DNA of 64,000 nucleotides from Rhizobium album (GCF_003122325.1 NZ_QFBC01000003.1:124001-188000); one strand, 5' to 3'. Counted from the stretch's first letter, positions 8,295 through 17,900 are shown. Numbers and translations: made by a program. The notes: a model not told the origin generated them from the sequence alone.

Positions 8295-9038
8295 ATGGCC
8301 GCCCATCATCATTCCGCCCCGCAGGGCTCGGGCGAACTGCCGCTGATCTCCAATGCATTTCTCTACAAGCTGACCGGCACGATCGCCGCCCTTGCGCTGT
8401 TGACCGCCGGCATCAGCGTTTCCGGCCGCTTCTTCGGCGAGCGGATCGCGCTTGCCGGCCATACGGACAGCAAGGAAACCATCAGCCTCACCATCGGCGA
8501 GGACAGGCTGACGCTACCGGCCAATGTCATCCGCTTCGCCCGGCAGCGCCAGAACGGCCCGGCCGAACGCGTCGATCTCTACCTGACCTGGCCCGACCTC
8601 ACCGGCTACGAAGCAGATCGCCGTAACCTGTTCAACGACGTCAAGCTGTCGGATTCGCTGATCTTTCTGCAGATTTCGCAGAGCACCATGTCCCGCGACA
8701 TGTCAGGCCGGCTGGAGCCGATCTACAGCTACCTGTTCGATAACCAGTCCCGTCCGGCGGCCGATGGGCTCACCATGCACCGGATGAAACCGGAGGCGGG
8801 CTATGGCGACGAAGTCTTCTTCACCGCGCCACGGTCCGGCGCTGCCGATTACGTGGTGCGCTGCATCCTGCCGGCCACGCCGGAGGAGGCGACGAGCGGC
8901 GATTGCCAGCGCGATATCCACATCGGAAACGATCTTTCTGTGATGTATCGCTTCTCAAGCCGCCATCTGCCGGACTGGCAACACATTGATGCCGAAATTC
9001 AGTCGTTTGTCGTCAGTCACCTGGCGAACCCCGCCTGA
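8295..9038 (+). CDS. Conserved membrane-anchored protein of unknown function
   Basis: I do not recognise a named family in this 247 aa protein. It has a short polar His-rich N-terminus (MAAHHHSAPQG), a single transmembrane helix at about residues 30-50 (GTIAALALLTAGISVSG), and a large, presumably periplasmic, region. Codon use and length fit a real gene, and I believe similar proteins are found in Rhizobiaceae. Two cysteines far apart in the outer part (VRCILPA and SGDCQRD) could form a disulfide. Its neighbours are the LapG-like protease and a D,D-carboxypeptidase, suggesting but not proving an envelope role. Confidence 0.7.
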   Translation: MAAHHHSAPQGSGELPLISNAFLYKLTGTIAALALLTAGISVSGRFFGERIALAGHTDSKETISLTIGEDRLTLPANVIRFARQRQNGPAERVDLYLTWPDLTGYEADRRNLFNDVKLSDSLIFLQISQSTMSRDMSGRLEPIYSYLFDNQSRPAADGLTMHRMKPEAGYGDEVFFTAPRSGAADYVVRCILPATPEEATSGDCQRDIHIGNDLSVMYRFSSRHLPDWQHIDAEIQSFVVSHLANPA

Positions 9039-9200
9039 AGCCTTCAAGCCACAGATCGATAAAATCCGCTCGAAATATGAAACTTCATATTCATCGTAAA
9101 CAGATTGGTAACGCCTCCACGGGTAATCTTCCGTTCAACGGTCGTTTGTGGAGGCGGCGTCCGGAACCGATCATCAGAACCGCAAGTGAAGAGTAAGCTA

Positions 9201-10667
9201 GTGTCTCAATCAGCATTGACCGCAAAATTCAAGAATTCCGGAAGATCCCTGATCAAGATATGCCTTAGTCTGACAGCTGCTGCCGTCTTGACGTTTTCAG
9301 CTCCTGTGGCTTCGGAGGCAGCCGACGGGCCAAAATATGCGGGCATCGTCGTCGACGCGAAAACCGGAAATATTCTCTACAGCGAAAACGCCGACAGCCT
9401 GCGCTATCCCGCATCGCTGACGAAGATGATGACGCTTTATCTCGTCTTCGAAGCCCTGGAAGCCGGCAAGATCCGCCTCGACACCAAGGTTCCGGTGTCG
9501 GAAAATGCGGCGAAAGAGCCGCCGTCCAAGCTTGGCCTGAAGGTCGGCGGTTCCTTTACCGTCGAACAGGGCATCCTGGCGCTGGTGACCCGCTCGGCCA
9601 ACGACGCTTCGACCGCTCTCGGCGAATTCATCGGCGGTTCCGAATCCCGTTTCGCGCAGATGATGACCAACAAGGCGCGCCAGCTCGGCATGACCCGGAC
9701 CACCTACCGCAACGCCAACGGCCTTCCCAATACGGCACAGATGACCACCGCCCGCGACCAGGCTCGCCTGGGCATCGCGCTGCGTCAGCATTTCCCGCAA
9801 TATTACGGTTACTTCTCCACTCGCAGCTTCAAGTACGGCAAGCAGGTCATCGGCAACCACAACCGCCTTCTCGGCGCCGTGCGTGGTGTTGACGGCATCA
9901 AGACCGGCTTTACCCGCGCTGCCGGCTTCAACCTCGTGACCTCGGCCCAGGCTGACGGCCGCTCGGTCGTCGGCGTCGTCCTCGGCGGCACGTCGGGCGG
10001 CGCCCGCGATGCACAGATGCGCAAGCTGATCGGCGCCTACCTGCCGAAGGCGTCCCGCCGCGGCAAGGGCACGATGATCGAGGAACCGGGTGTCGCGGAA
10101 GTCGCCGAATCCGAAATCCGGCCCGTCGTCGCCATGAAGCCGGTCACGGCAGCCACGACGACCACCGCAAGCGGCGACCTGCCGGTCAATGGTCCGCTGC
10201 CGGGCGCACGGTACGAAGAAAGCGCCGTTGAAACAGCTTTTGCGGCCCCGACCAAGAAGTCCGCGGCGATTGCCGCAGCGGAAGGCACGCTCGACGCCCA
10301 GGCTGAAAAGCTCGGCGCCGTCGCCATCCCGCGGCCGGCCCCGGAATACATGCCGGAGACCGAGACGGCGAGCGCGACGACGATCGTCGACGACGTCACC
10401 ACCGCTTCCACCGGCGGCAAGCCCGGCTGGGTCATCCAGATCGGCGTTTCCCCGACCAAACAGATGGCAATGGATCTGCTGCAGAGCGCGCAGGTGAAAG
10501 GCGGCAAGGTATTGCGTTCCGCCACCCCCTTCGCGATCGCCATCAACAACGGCGGAGCCCAGGTCTACCGCGCACGCTTCGGCGGTTTCGACAACCAGAA
10601 GCTTGCCATCAATGCCTGCAACCAGTTGAAGAAAAAGGGCATGAACTGCTGGGCCAGCCTTCAGTAA
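9201..10667 (+). CDS. D-alanyl-D-alanine carboxypeptidase with C-terminal SPOR domain
   Basis: A 488 aa periplasmic penicillin-binding protein of the PBP5/DacA class, trimming the terminal D-Ala from peptidoglycan stem peptides. The active-site motifs are SLTK (Ser72, Lys75), SAN (132-134) and KTG (234-236). A signal peptide lies at about residues 18-42 (LIKICLSLTAAAVLTFSAPVA). A low-complexity linker follows, then a SPOR domain at about 410-488 (KPGWVIQIGVSPTKQ to the end) that binds denuded glycan at the septum. The frame is open from 9105; GTG at 9201 was chosen because it gives a normal signal peptide. The SPOR fusion suggests a division-site role. Confidence 0.93.
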   Translation: MSQSALTAKFKNSGRSLIKICLSLTAAAVLTFSAPVASEAADGPKYAGIVVDAKTGNILYSENADSLRYPASLTKMMTLYLVFEALEAGKIRLDTKVPVSENAAKEPPSKLGLKVGGSFTVEQGILALVTRSANDASTALGEFIGGSESRFAQMMTNKARQLGMTRTTYRNANGLPNTAQMTTARDQARLGIALRQHFPQYYGYFSTRSFKYGKQVIGNHNRLLGAVRGVDGIKTGFTRAAGFNLVTSAQADGRSVVGVVLGGTSGGARDAQMRKLIGAYLPKASRRGKGTMIEEPGVAEVAESEIRPVVAMKPVTAATTTTASGDLPVNGPLPGARYEESAVETAFAAPTKKSAAIAAAEGTLDAQAEKLGAVAIPRPAPEYMPETETASATTIVDDVTTASTGGKPGWVIQIGVSPTKQMAMDLLQSAQVKGGKVLRSATPFAIAINNGGAQVYRARFGGFDNQKLAINACNQLKKKGMNCWASLQ

Positions 10668-10753
10668 GGCTTGCCTGCCCTGCGCACCGCGGCCGGCCCT
10701 GCCGGCCGTTCCAGAGCCAGCCCTCGAAGTGTAGTGAGTACGAGGACCTGACA

Positions 10754-11023
10754 ATGAGCATCAATGAATCCGGTTCCGGCATGACAGGCCCGGCCGGCAG
10801 AAAGAACAAGGCGAACGGCCCTTCGCTGCATCCGCTGCACGAAGCGGCGATGCGGATTGCCGATCTCAGTCTGGGGCGAGGCCGCAGCCGCACCCGTGAT
10901 ATCGTCGGTGCCCTGCTGACCCACGGCGCACGCGCCTGGCGCTCGTCTCAGCCGCCGATGCGCATCCACCTTCACGTCACCTCGCAGTCCGGCCAGAGAC
11001 CGATCTACCTGCGTCTTCGCTGA
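10754..11023 (+). CDS. Small basic hypothetical protein
   Basis: An 89 aa reading frame between the carboxypeptidase and a secreted protein gene, with ATG at 10754 and a modest CGAGGAC upstream. The product is basic, with several Arg residues (GRGRSRTRD) and a C-terminal hydrophobic/basic strand (MRIHLHVTSQSGQRPIYLRLR is the region near the end). I do not recognise a family. It may be real given its placement and the absence of a competing frame, but short GC-rich frames arise easily. Confidence 0.45.
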   Translation: MSINESGSGMTGPAGRKNKANGPSLHPLHEAAMRIADLSLGRGRSRTRDIVGALLTHGARAWRSSQPPMRIHLHVTSQSGQRPIYLRLR

Positions 11024-11134
11024 GACGGCCTCGCCACCGGAATGCCTTTCGGCCGTCATCATTCGGCGGCAATCCTGTCGTCAAAGGACATCGGTCGCCG
11101 ACGATGCGACCGGTCGAACCGCCGGAGGTAACAC

Positions 11135-11551
11135 ATGCAGACCGCGCTGATCTTGATGACAATTCTCGGCTGCGACGACGCCGTCACCCAGTGCAACTAC
11201 ATCGCCACCGCTTCGCCGCGCTATACCACGGTGGCGCTCTGCGACGCGGCGTCGGCAGGCCAGCTTGCCCGTTTCACCGATGCCGGTTACCCCTCTGTCG
11301 TTGCCGTCTGCCAGAAGCCGGCCGAGACCGATCCGCAGCAGACCGCGAGCGTCGAAAAGCCGCAATCCCTGCCCGAAACCGTGCCACAAGTCACCGCAGA
11401 GCCGGAGACGCAGCCGGGCATCGCCGCCCGGGCCGTGACGCTGATCAGCGACGCCCTGCCGACACTGGACGGCATCAGGACGGCAATCGGCAAGCCCAGC
11501 CACTACGCCAGCGCTTCATATTCCTGGCTCGCGCGCAAGATCACCGATTGA
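11135..11551 (+). CDS. Small secreted or anchored hypothetical protein
   Basis: A 138 aa protein starting MQTALILMTILGCDDAVTQC. The first 12 residues are hydrophobic and end in ILGC, which could be read as a very short lipobox, but the stretch is short for a signal peptide. Two more cysteines follow early (TQCNYIA, VALCDAAS), then a Pro/Glu/Thr-rich linker and a C-terminal helix. I know similar short proteins from rhizobia but no function. RBS GGAGG lies about 8 bp upstream of the ATG. Confidence 0.7.
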   Translation: MQTALILMTILGCDDAVTQCNYIATASPRYTTVALCDAASAGQLARFTDAGYPSVVAVCQKPAETDPQQTASVEKPQSLPETVPQVTAEPETQPGIAARAVTLISDALPTLDGIRTAIGKPSHYASASYSWLARKITD

Positions 11552-11591
11552 GAATAAGCCGCCGAGCGCTTCGCCGGCAGCAGCATAAAAA

Positions 11592-12026
11592 TTAGAGCAG
11601 CCCGAGTTCGGCCAGTTCCCGCTTCAGTTCCGGCGGCAGGTCGTTGCCGCCGCCGAGCGCGGCGAGATCGGCCGGCGCTTCTTCCGGCTTGAGATAACGC
11701 CAGCCCTGGAACGCCCGGCGCGGCTGCAGCGCCGTCTCGACCACCTCCGGCCCGAGGATGAGGTTGCAACGCGTGATGCCGTCGTTGCCGGTGAAGGGCC
11801 TGATGTCGATGATTTTCTGCCGCGCCTGCACCTGCCCCTTGATCACCCAGTAGAGAGAGCCGCCGTCGACGATCTCCTCGATGCGCTTCGGCACCATGCG
11901 GGTCGTATGGACGGAATGCGGCTCCAGGCCGGCGGCGATCGCCATCATCGACCGTTCCGCCACCCATTCGCGGAGGTCGTCGATGGAATCGGCGCCGACG
12001 CACAATTTCAGGATATGCAAAGCCAT
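11592..12026 (-). CDS. DUF1489 family protein
   Basis: This 144 aa protein matches the DUF1489 family, found almost only in alphaproteobacteria and of unknown function. Typical blocks are MALHILKLCVGADS, TRMVPKRIEEIVDGGSLYW and VIKGQVQARQKIID. It is soluble with no signal peptide. It lies 58 bp after the serine dehydratase gene on the same strand (which ends at 12085 reading leftward) and might be cotranscribed from it or have its own promoter. Confidence 0.88.
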   Translation of the reverse strand: MALHILKLCVGADSIDDLREWVAERSMMAIAAGLEPHSVHTTRMVPKRIEEIVDGGSLYWVIKGQVQARQKIIDIRPFTGNDGITRCNLILGPEVVETALQPRRAFQGWRYLKPEEAPADLAALGGGNDLPPELKRELAELGLL

Positions 12027-12084
12027 CGGATGGTTGAATGCGCTTTACCGCTGTTCGTCAAGCGGCAAGCGCCTCCTTCCACAA

Positions 12085-13485
12085 TCAACATTCGACCACA
12101 TTGACGGCCAGGCCGCCCGTCGAGGTTTCCTTGTATTTCTCGCTCATGTCGTTGCCGGTCTGGCGCATCGTCTCGATGCAGGCGTCGAGCGGCACGAAAT
12201 GTTTGCCGTCGCCCTTCAGCGCCAGCGAGGCCGCCGTCACCGCCTTGACCGCGCCGAGCGCGTTACGCTCGATGCACGGCACCTGCACAAGTCCGGCGAC
12301 CGGATCGCAGGTCATGCCGAGGTGATGTTCGAGGGCGATTTCCGCCGCATTCTCCACCTGCTCCGGCGAGCCGCCCATGACGGCCGCAAGTCCGGCCGCC
12401 GCCATCGCCGCAGCAGACCCCACCTCGCCCTGACAGCCGACTTCGGCGCCGGAGATCGAGGCATTGTGCTTGATGATGCCACCGACAGCCGCCGCCGTCA
12501 GCAGGTAGTCGCGAATGCCGTGCTGGTCCCAGTCTTCATGGAAATGCTGATAATAGCGGATCGTCGCCGGCACGACGCCGGCAGCGCCGTTGGTCGGCGC
12601 CGTCACGACGCGACCGCCGGCGGCATTCTCCTCATTGACCGCCATGGCATAGACGGAGAGCCAGTCGTTGGCGAGCAGCGGGTTGATGCGGTTGCTGCGC
12701 CATTCTTCCTGCAGCTTGTCATGGATGGCGCGCGCCCGGCGGCGGACGTTGAGCCCGCCCGGCATGATGCCGTCGACCTTGAGGCCGCGGTCGATGCAGC
12801 TGCGCATCGCATCCCAGATGCGGTCGAGGCCGGCATCCAGCTCCTCGCGGCCCATCACCGCTTCCTCGTTGGCGCGCTTCATCTGGGCGATGGTCAGGCC
12901 GGAGCGATCCGCCATGTCGAGCATCTGCTGCGCCGAGGCAAAGGGATAAGGCACCTTGGCGCCGCCTGCCGCCTTCTTCGATTTGCGCATCGCCTCCAGC
13001 TCGGTATCGGTGACGACGAAACCGCCGCCGATCGAATAATAGACGCGCTTGAGCAGCAGCCGGCCGTCACGGTCGAACGCCGAAAAGCTCATGCCGTTGG
13101 CATGGCCGGGCAGCGGGTTCTTCTTGTCGAAGACAAGGTCGGTCTTCGGCTGGAACTGATAGGCGGGATGGCCGGGCGGCGTCACGCGGCCGCTGCGCTC
13201 GACGCCGTCGATGATCGCGTCCATGCGGTCTGGATCGACCATGTCCGGCCGCTCGCCCATCAGCCCGAGGATCACCGCCCGGCCCGTGCCATGGCCGATA
13301 CCGGTATGGGCCAGCGATCCGTGCAGGCTGACCTTGAGGGAGGCAACCGACGCTCCGGAAGGCCGCGGCCATTCGTCGGAATTGATCAGGTCGAGAAAGC
13401 GCACGGCCGCCGACATCGGCCCCATCGTATGGGAACTCGACGGCCCAACCCCGATCTTGAAGACATCGAATACCGAAAGAAACAT
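12085..13485 (-). CDS. sdaA: L-serine ammonia-lyase (iron-sulfur dependent)
   Basis: A 466 aa single-chain L-serine dehydratase, converting L-serine to pyruvate and ammonia with a [4Fe-4S] cluster instead of PLP. The beta-type domain opens with [17 protein letters not shown] and the alpha-type domain carries the cluster cysteines: Cys351 ([10 protein letters not shown]), Cys393 (MTCDPVAGL) and Cys404 (VPCIERN). ATG at 13485 is used; the frame extends 12 codons further upstream without family similarity. It depends on Fe-S assembly and, with gcvTHP at 34-38 kb, belongs to serine/glycine breakdown. Confidence 0.96.
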   Translation of the reverse strand: MFLSVFDVFKIGVGPSSSHTMGPMSAAVRFLDLINSDEWPRPSGASVASLKVSLHGSLAHTGIGHGTGRAVILGLMGERPDMVDPDRMDAIIDGVERSGRVTPPGHPAYQFQPKTDLVFDKKNPLPGHANGMSFSAFDRDGRLLLKRVYYSIGGGFVVTDTELEAMRKSKKAAGGAKVPYPFASAQQMLDMADRSGLTIAQMKRANEEAVMGREELDAGLDRIWDAMRSCIDRGLKVDGIMPGGLNVRRRARAIHDKLQEEWRSNRINPLLANDWLSVYAMAVNEENAAGGRVVTAPTNGAAGVVPATIRYYQHFHEDWDQHGIRDYLLTAAAVGGIIKHNASISGAEVGCQGEVGSAAAMAAAGLAAVMGGSPEQVENAAEIALEHHLGMTCDPVAGLVQVPCIERNALGAVKAVTAASLALKGDGKHFVPLDACIETMRQTGNDMSEKYKETSTGGLAVNVVEC

Positions 13486-13709
13486 AAAACGCCTCGCGAA
13501 GCATGGCAGGAAACTGTTCAAAGGCTACGTCACCGGAAGCATCCGCCAATGCGGGCTACCGACATCGGCTTTCATCGAAGCGACATGCCGCGCATGATCG
13601 GCTCCCGGTCTTATCAACAGAGCACAAAGCGCGCCGTCCAGCAAACCGCTTGCCGTTCGCCGCAAAGTGACGCATATCATCCGGCGATAGAAGCATTTAC
13701 GGTCCCGCC

Positions 13710-14399
13710 ATGACGATCGCCGATTACATCGCCCTCGCCGTCTTTGCCGTGTTGTGGAGCGGTTATGCCTGGATCGTCGGACGAGCCCGCCTCTTCGATC
13801 GCACCAGCCTGACGCAGGCGATGACGGAGCACCGGCGCCACTGGATATATAATTCGCTCGGCCGCGACCTCAAGATGATCGACACGCAGATCATGGCCGG
13901 CCTGCAGAACGGCACCGCCTTTTTCGCCTCGGCCTCGATGTTTGCCATCGGCAGCTGCTTCGCCCTGCTCGGCGCCACCGACAAGATCGACGCCATCTTC
14001 CGCGACGTGCCCTATGCCTTCCACGGCAGCCGGGAGGCCTTCGAGCTCAAGGTCGGCGGGCTCGCCGCGCTGTTCGGGTATGCCTTCTTCAAGTTCGGCT
14101 GGGCCTACCGGCTGTTCAACTACTGCACCATTCTTTTCGGCGGCCTGCCGATGGTGCGCGAGACGGAGGCCGACAGGCTGGCGGCCGAGGTCGCCGCCGA
14201 ACAGGTGATCCGCATGAACGTCATCGCCGCCAAGAATTTCAATGCCGGCCTCAGGGCGATCTTCCTGTCGATCGGTTATCTCGGCTGGTTCGTCAACGCC
14301 TACGTCTTCATGGCCGTCACCCTGCTCGTCGTCGTCATCCTCACGCGCCGGCAGTTCTTTTCCGACGCCCGGCTCGCGCTTATGGACAGGCTGCCATGA
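13710..14399 (+). CDS. DUF599 family membrane protein
   Basis: A 229 aa integral membrane protein of the DUF599 family, function unknown. It has about four hydrophobic segments: the N-terminal IADYIALAVFAVLW, ASMFAIGSCFALLG, the LAALFGYAFFKFGWAYRLF region, and the C-terminal AYVFMAVTLLVVVILT. The conserved NxxR-type segment MNVIAAKNFNAGLRAI typical of the family is present. A DUF1624 gene follows 62 bp downstream on the same strand. Confidence 0.88.
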   Translation: MTIADYIALAVFAVLWSGYAWIVGRARLFDRTSLTQAMTEHRRHWIYNSLGRDLKMIDTQIMAGLQNGTAFFASASMFAIGSCFALLGATDKIDAIFRDVPYAFHGSREAFELKVGGLAALFGYAFFKFGWAYRLFNYCTILFGGLPMVRETEADRLAAEVAAEQVIRMNVIAAKNFNAGLRAIFLSIGYLGWFVNAYVFMAVTLLVVVILTRRQFFSDARLALMDRLP

Positions 14400-14461
14400 A
14401 AAGGCCGCGCTTGTCGCCTTCACGGCAGGTCTGAAACCATCCCCGAAAGGAACCGTTCCGC

Positions 14462-15424
14462 ATGGCAGCCGTCCCGGAGGCCCCGTCCGCCTCCCCACGC
14501 CGATCGCGCATCGGCTTCCTGGATACCGCACGCGGCATCGCGCTGGTCGCCATGGCGACCTATCATCTCGGCTGGGACCTGGAGTTCTTCGGTTATCTCG
14601 ATCCCGGCACCACCGGCCACGGCCTGTGGAAAATCTATGCCCGCGGCATCGCCGGCAGCTTTCTTTTCCTCGCCGGCATGAGCCTGGTGCTCGGCCATAC
14701 GCCGGCCGTCCGCTGGCAGCCTTTCTGGCGCCGCTTCCTGATGATCGCCGCCGCCGCCGGCCTCATCACCGCCGCCACCGCCTATGCCATGCCGCAGGGC
14801 ATGATCTTCTTCGGCATCCTGCACGGCATCGCCGCCGCCAGCCTGGTCGGCCTGGCCTTCCTGCATCTGCCGGCAGCCGTCAGCATCATCGTCGCGCTAG
14901 CAGCGCTTGCCGCCCCCTGGTACCTGCGCTCGCCGGTCTTCGATACGCCCTGGCTCTGGTGGGTCGGCCTCTCCGAGACGCTGCCGCGTTCCAACGACTA
15001 TGTGCCGCTGTTGCCCTGGCTCGGCCCCTTCCTGCTCGGCATGGCCACGATGCGCCTCGCCATCGGCCAAAAGTGGATGGAGCGGCTGGCGACCGGCCCG
15101 TCCTCCAACCTGCTGGCCCGTGCCGGGCGCCACAGCCTCGCCGTCTACCTCATCCACCAGCCGGTGCTGATCGCCGTCGTCTATTGCCTGTCTCTCGTCC
15201 TGCCGCCGCCGCCGCCCGACCCGGTGGCCGACTATCGGCGCAGCTGCAACCAGGCCTGCGTGCAGAACCAGGATGCGGCGATGTGCACCCGCTTCTGCGA
15301 TTGCACCCTCGACAAACTCATGGAACAAGAGCTTTTCACGCCGCTCCAGTCTGGCGCAATCCGGGCAGATCAAGATGGGCGCATCCAAGCGATTGCTCAA
15401 CAGTGCACCGTAGCCGCGCAATGA
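14462..15424 (+). CDS. DUF1624 (heparan-alpha-glucosaminide acetyltransferase-like) membrane protein with Cys-rich tail
   Basis: A 320 aa multi-pass membrane protein of the DUF1624 family, related to acyltransferases that move acyl groups across membranes. The signature start RIGFLDTARGIALVAMATYHLGWD and about seven to eight helices are visible. RHSLAVYLIHQPVLIAVVY marks the last conserved helices (the string is in two overlapping blocks). After the final helix is a tail of about 70 residues with a cysteine pattern C-x3-C-x8-C-x3-C-x-C and a late Cys, unusual for a membrane acyltransferase. The acyl donor and acceptor are unknown. Next downstream, 13 bp away, is a methyltransferase-like membrane gene. 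Confidence 0.85.
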   Translation: MAAVPEAPSASPRRSRIGFLDTARGIALVAMATYHLGWDLEFFGYLDPGTTGHGLWKIYARGIAGSFLFLAGMSLVLGHTPAVRWQPFWRRFLMIAAAAGLITAATAYAMPQGMIFFGILHGIAAASLVGLAFLHLPAAVSIIVALAALAAPWYLRSPVFDTPWLWWVGLSETLPRSNDYVPLLPWLGPFLLGMATMRLAIGQKWMERLATGPSSNLLARAGRHSLAVYLIHQPVLIAVVYCLSLVLPPPPPDPVADYRRSCNQACVQNQDAAMCTRFCDCTLDKLMEQELFTPLQSGAIRADQDGRIQAIAQQCTVAAQ

Positions 15425-15437
15425 CAGGACGTTGCCG

Positions 15438-15902
15438 ATGAATGCCTATCGTTTAAAGCCGATGAATTTTCCGTGGCCGCCGTTTCTCTACGGAACGGCC
15501 ATTCTTGTCGCCTTCGCCATCCATCGCGTCGCCGGCCTGCCGACGCCGCACGTCAATGCCACGATCGGCTGGTGCGTGGGGATCTTGCTGATTGCCGCCT
15601 CCGGCTGGCTTTATATCTGGGCGATAGCGACGCGCACGAAAATCCGCATGCCGCGACGGGCAGCAAAACACCTCGTCACTCACGGCCCATACCGCTACAG
15701 CCGTAACCCGATCTATCTCAGCTACACGCTTTTGACGATGGGAATCGGCCTTCTGACCAGCAATGCCTGGTTCTTCGTGATGGCGACGCTGGCGGCGATC
15801 GTCACCACGATGATCGTCATCCGCCGGGAAGAGATGCACCTGCTCGCCCGCTTCGGCGTCGAGTTCGAGAAATATTGCAAGCGCACGCGGCGCTGGATCT
15901 GA
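15438..15902 (+). CDS. Isoprenylcysteine carboxyl methyltransferase-like membrane methyltransferase
   Basis: A 154 aa integral membrane protein of the ICMT/phospholipid N-methyltransferase type. The SAM-binding hallmark HGPYRYSRNPIYLSY is followed by hydrophobic segments and the family C-terminal block EEMHLLARFGVEFEKYCKRTRRW. In bacteria the substrate of such small enzymes is generally unknown. ATG at 15438 was chosen over a TTG at 15432. It lies 13 bp after the DUF1624 gene, so the pair is probably one transcript. Confidence 0.85.
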   Translation: MNAYRLKPMNFPWPPFLYGTAILVAFAIHRVAGLPTPHVNATIGWCVGILLIAASGWLYIWAIATRTKIRMPRRAAKHLVTHGPYRYSRNPIYLSYTLLTMGIGLLTSNAWFFVMATLAAIVTTMIVIRREEMHLLARFGVEFEKYCKRTRRWI

Positions 15903-15970
15903 TTGCCTGAAACAACGACGCCGCAGCAGATGCGCCACACCTGCATCAAGGCCAGCGTGCAGGCCCGGCG

Positions 15971-16870
15971 TCAGCGGGATGCGACGAAGCGTTCCAGCTT
16001 GCCCAGGGTTTGCATTCCGAGCTCGATCGCACCAAAACCCTTGGCGTCCTGGAACTCGGCAGCCGTGCTGAACACCATGCCCAGCGTCACTTTCGTGGCC
16101 CCGTCCTGTTCCTCGAACGAGGCCCAGGCGTCGGCATGCTTTGGCCCGTTTTCGCCCCAGAGAAGCGTATAGCCGATCCTTTCTTCGGCCCGGACTTCGC
16201 CATAACGATGATGGTTGGGGAAGACCGTGCCATCCGGCGCGATCATGTCGAAAACCCACTCGCCGCCCGCCCGCAGGTCTATCCGGGTCGTCCGGCAGGA
16301 AAAACCGTCCGGCCCCCACCACTGCGGCAGCGTCTCCGGGTTCATCCATGCGCCCCAGACCAGCGATCGCGGCGCCCGGATCACCTTTTCCAGCACCATG
16401 GTCCGCTCGGCCGTTGCCGCGAGATTTTTCAAGCCGGCATCAAAACCCTGCCTGTATCCGGCCGCCATGTTCTCGGCCAGCGAGGAAAGCTGCACCGTCA
16501 CGGTCAACCGGCTGAGCTCGCCCGCGCCCGACAGATCTGCCGTCACCAGCGCGGCCGATTGCGTCACGCCCGCCGATGAAACCACCTCGTAGTTCACGCT
16601 GCGCAGCGCCGGCTGCATGTCCAGCCAGCCGACCTCGCAGCGGATATCCGGTTGGCCTTCCACCTTGCAGAGCGAAACCTCACGTCCGCCCACCCTGCCG
16701 TCGGCCTCGACAAACTCCACGGTGACCGAGGATGTGGGCGCCGCCCAGACCATCCGCGCGGCGGGGGCCGTCCAGACCTGCCACAGCACCGATAACGGCG
16801 CGGCGATATCCCGTTCGAAGGTCAGCATCGCAAAACGATCCGTGTCTGCCGAAGACGGATTCCGTGTCAT
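15971..16870 (-). CDS. Two-domain SRPBCC (AHSA1-like) protein
   Basis: A 299 aa protein made of two START-like/AHSA1 domains (about residues 12-150 and 153-297). The second carries the typical blocks RAPRSLVWGAWMNPETLPQWWG and AGGEWVFDM. Such proteins bind hydrophobic ligands or act in stress responses, but the ligand is rarely known. It overlaps the preceding ArsR gene by 4 bp (ATGA), a standard pairing in which the regulator controls the SRPBCC gene. Confidence 0.88.
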   Translation of the reverse strand: MTRNPSSADTDRFAMLTFERDIAAPLSVLWQVWTAPAARMVWAAPTSSVTVEFVEADGRVGGREVSLCKVEGQPDIRCEVGWLDMQPALRSVNYEVVSSAGVTQSAALVTADLSGAGELSRLTVTVQLSSLAENMAAGYRQGFDAGLKNLAATAERTMVLEKVIRAPRSLVWGAWMNPETLPQWWGPDGFSCRTTRIDLRAGGEWVFDMIAPDGTVFPNHHRYGEVRAEERIGYTLLWGENGPKHADAWASFEEQDGATKVTLGMVFSTAAEFQDAKGFGAIELGMQTLGKLERFVASR

Positions 16871-17208
16871 TCTTTTCGCTCCTTCATCATCGTCATCACA
16901 AATGCATCCAGCCTATCCAGCCGTGCTTCCCAGATGAACCGCTGCTCCTCCAGCCATGTCCGCATGGGATCGAGGGCCTCCGGCACGACGGCGCAGGTTC
17001 GTACGCGCCCGTCCTTGGAACTGGAGATCAATCCAGCCTCCTCCAGCACGGACAGGTGCCGCATGACCGTTGGCAAAGCCAGGCCGGTGGGACCGGCCAG
17101 ATCCGTGACCCGCGCCGGCCCCTCGGCAAGCCGCGTCAGAATCGACCGGCGAGTCGAATCCGCCAGCGCATGGAAGAGAAGCGAGAGATCGGGATCATGC
17201 TTAGTCAT
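16867..17208 (-). CDS. ArsR family transcriptional regulator
   Basis: A 113 aa winged-helix repressor of the ArsR type without the usual metal-binding cysteine pair. The recognition region reads LALPTVMRHLSVLEEAGLISSSKDGRVRT over two helices. It is the first gene of a two-gene unit with the SRPBCC protein. The upstream DNA contains repeated TTAGCAA-type half-sites (around 17209-17270), which could be its autoregulatory operator. The inducer is unknown; ArsR/SRPBCC pairs lacking cysteines usually do not respond to metals. Confidence 0.92.
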   Translation of the reverse strand: MTKHDPDLSLLFHALADSTRRSILTRLAEGPARVTDLAGPTGLALPTVMRHLSVLEEAGLISSSKDGRVRTCAVVPEALDPMRTWLEEQRFIWEARLDRLDAFVMTMMKERKE

Positions 17209-17477
17209 ATTGCTAACTATTGCGATTTCTCATAGCGACGCAACAGAAAACTTCGCAATCTTGCTAAGTTTTTTTCGAAGGCACCATGGCCGCCGGCAAT
17301 GGAACAGTGTTTTGCCGTACACCATCATTCAAATTCTCAAGCAATTCGGAAGGCGAACCGCTTCACGGTCCGCCTCCCAAATTGTGGGGAATCAAGAAGT
17401 TGGAATGGATTCACGAAACGAAAGCCGGCGGAATCGCTCCGGATACCGCCGACACATCAACCGGAAAGGGTCATGTC

Positions 17478-17864
17478 TCAGGTCCCGACGCCGATTTCCG
17501 CCAGGCGGGTCAGGCAGGCTTCCTCGACATTGTCGAGTTCCGCCAGCGTATCCTCGATATCCTTGCGCTTCTGGCGCAGTTCCTCGCGTTTTTCGCCGAC
17601 CCGCTTCAGCACCAGGTTCAACTGGCCGACCTCGCCCGGCGGTTCCTTGTAGACCTGGATGATTTCGCCGATCTCCGCCAGCGTCAGTCCGATCCGCCGG
17701 CCGCGCAAAATCTCCTGCAGCAGATGCCGGTCCGCAGGCCGGTAGAGCCGCGTGCGACCGCGCCGCTCGGGATGGATCAGCCCCTCATCCTCATAGAAGC
17801 GCAGCGTCCGGGTCGACACTCCGAATTCGCGGGTCAGTTCGGTGATGGTATAATACTTTTCCAA
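17478..17864 (-). CDS. MerR family transcriptional regulator (LiuR-like)
   Basis: A MerR-type activator/repressor of 128 aa from the TTG at 17864. The DNA-binding part is YYTITELTREFGVSTRTLRF followed by YEDEGLI, and a long dimerisation coiled coil (KRVGEKREELRQKRKDIEDTL) follows. It resembles LiuR-type regulators of branched-chain amino acid and fatty acid breakdown; no such catabolic genes are beside it. An ATG at 17903 would add 13 residues, but it lies inside the predicted -10 element (17906-17901), which argues for the later start. mgtE is the next gene on the same strand, upstream is free. Confidence 0.8.
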   Translation of the reverse strand: MEKYYTITELTREFGVSTRTLRFYEDEGLIHPERRGRTRLYRPADRHLLQEILRGRRIGLTLAEIGEIIQVYKEPPGEVGQLNLVLKRVGEKREELRQKRKDIEDTLAELDNVEEACLTRLAEIGVGT

Positions 17865-17900
17865 GCAGACACTCGTGGCTGGAGAGGAAACCGGCCTGCT

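Noticed and set aside
11881-13713. A 610-codon plus-strand frame
   Set aside because: Antisense to sdaA and DUF1489.
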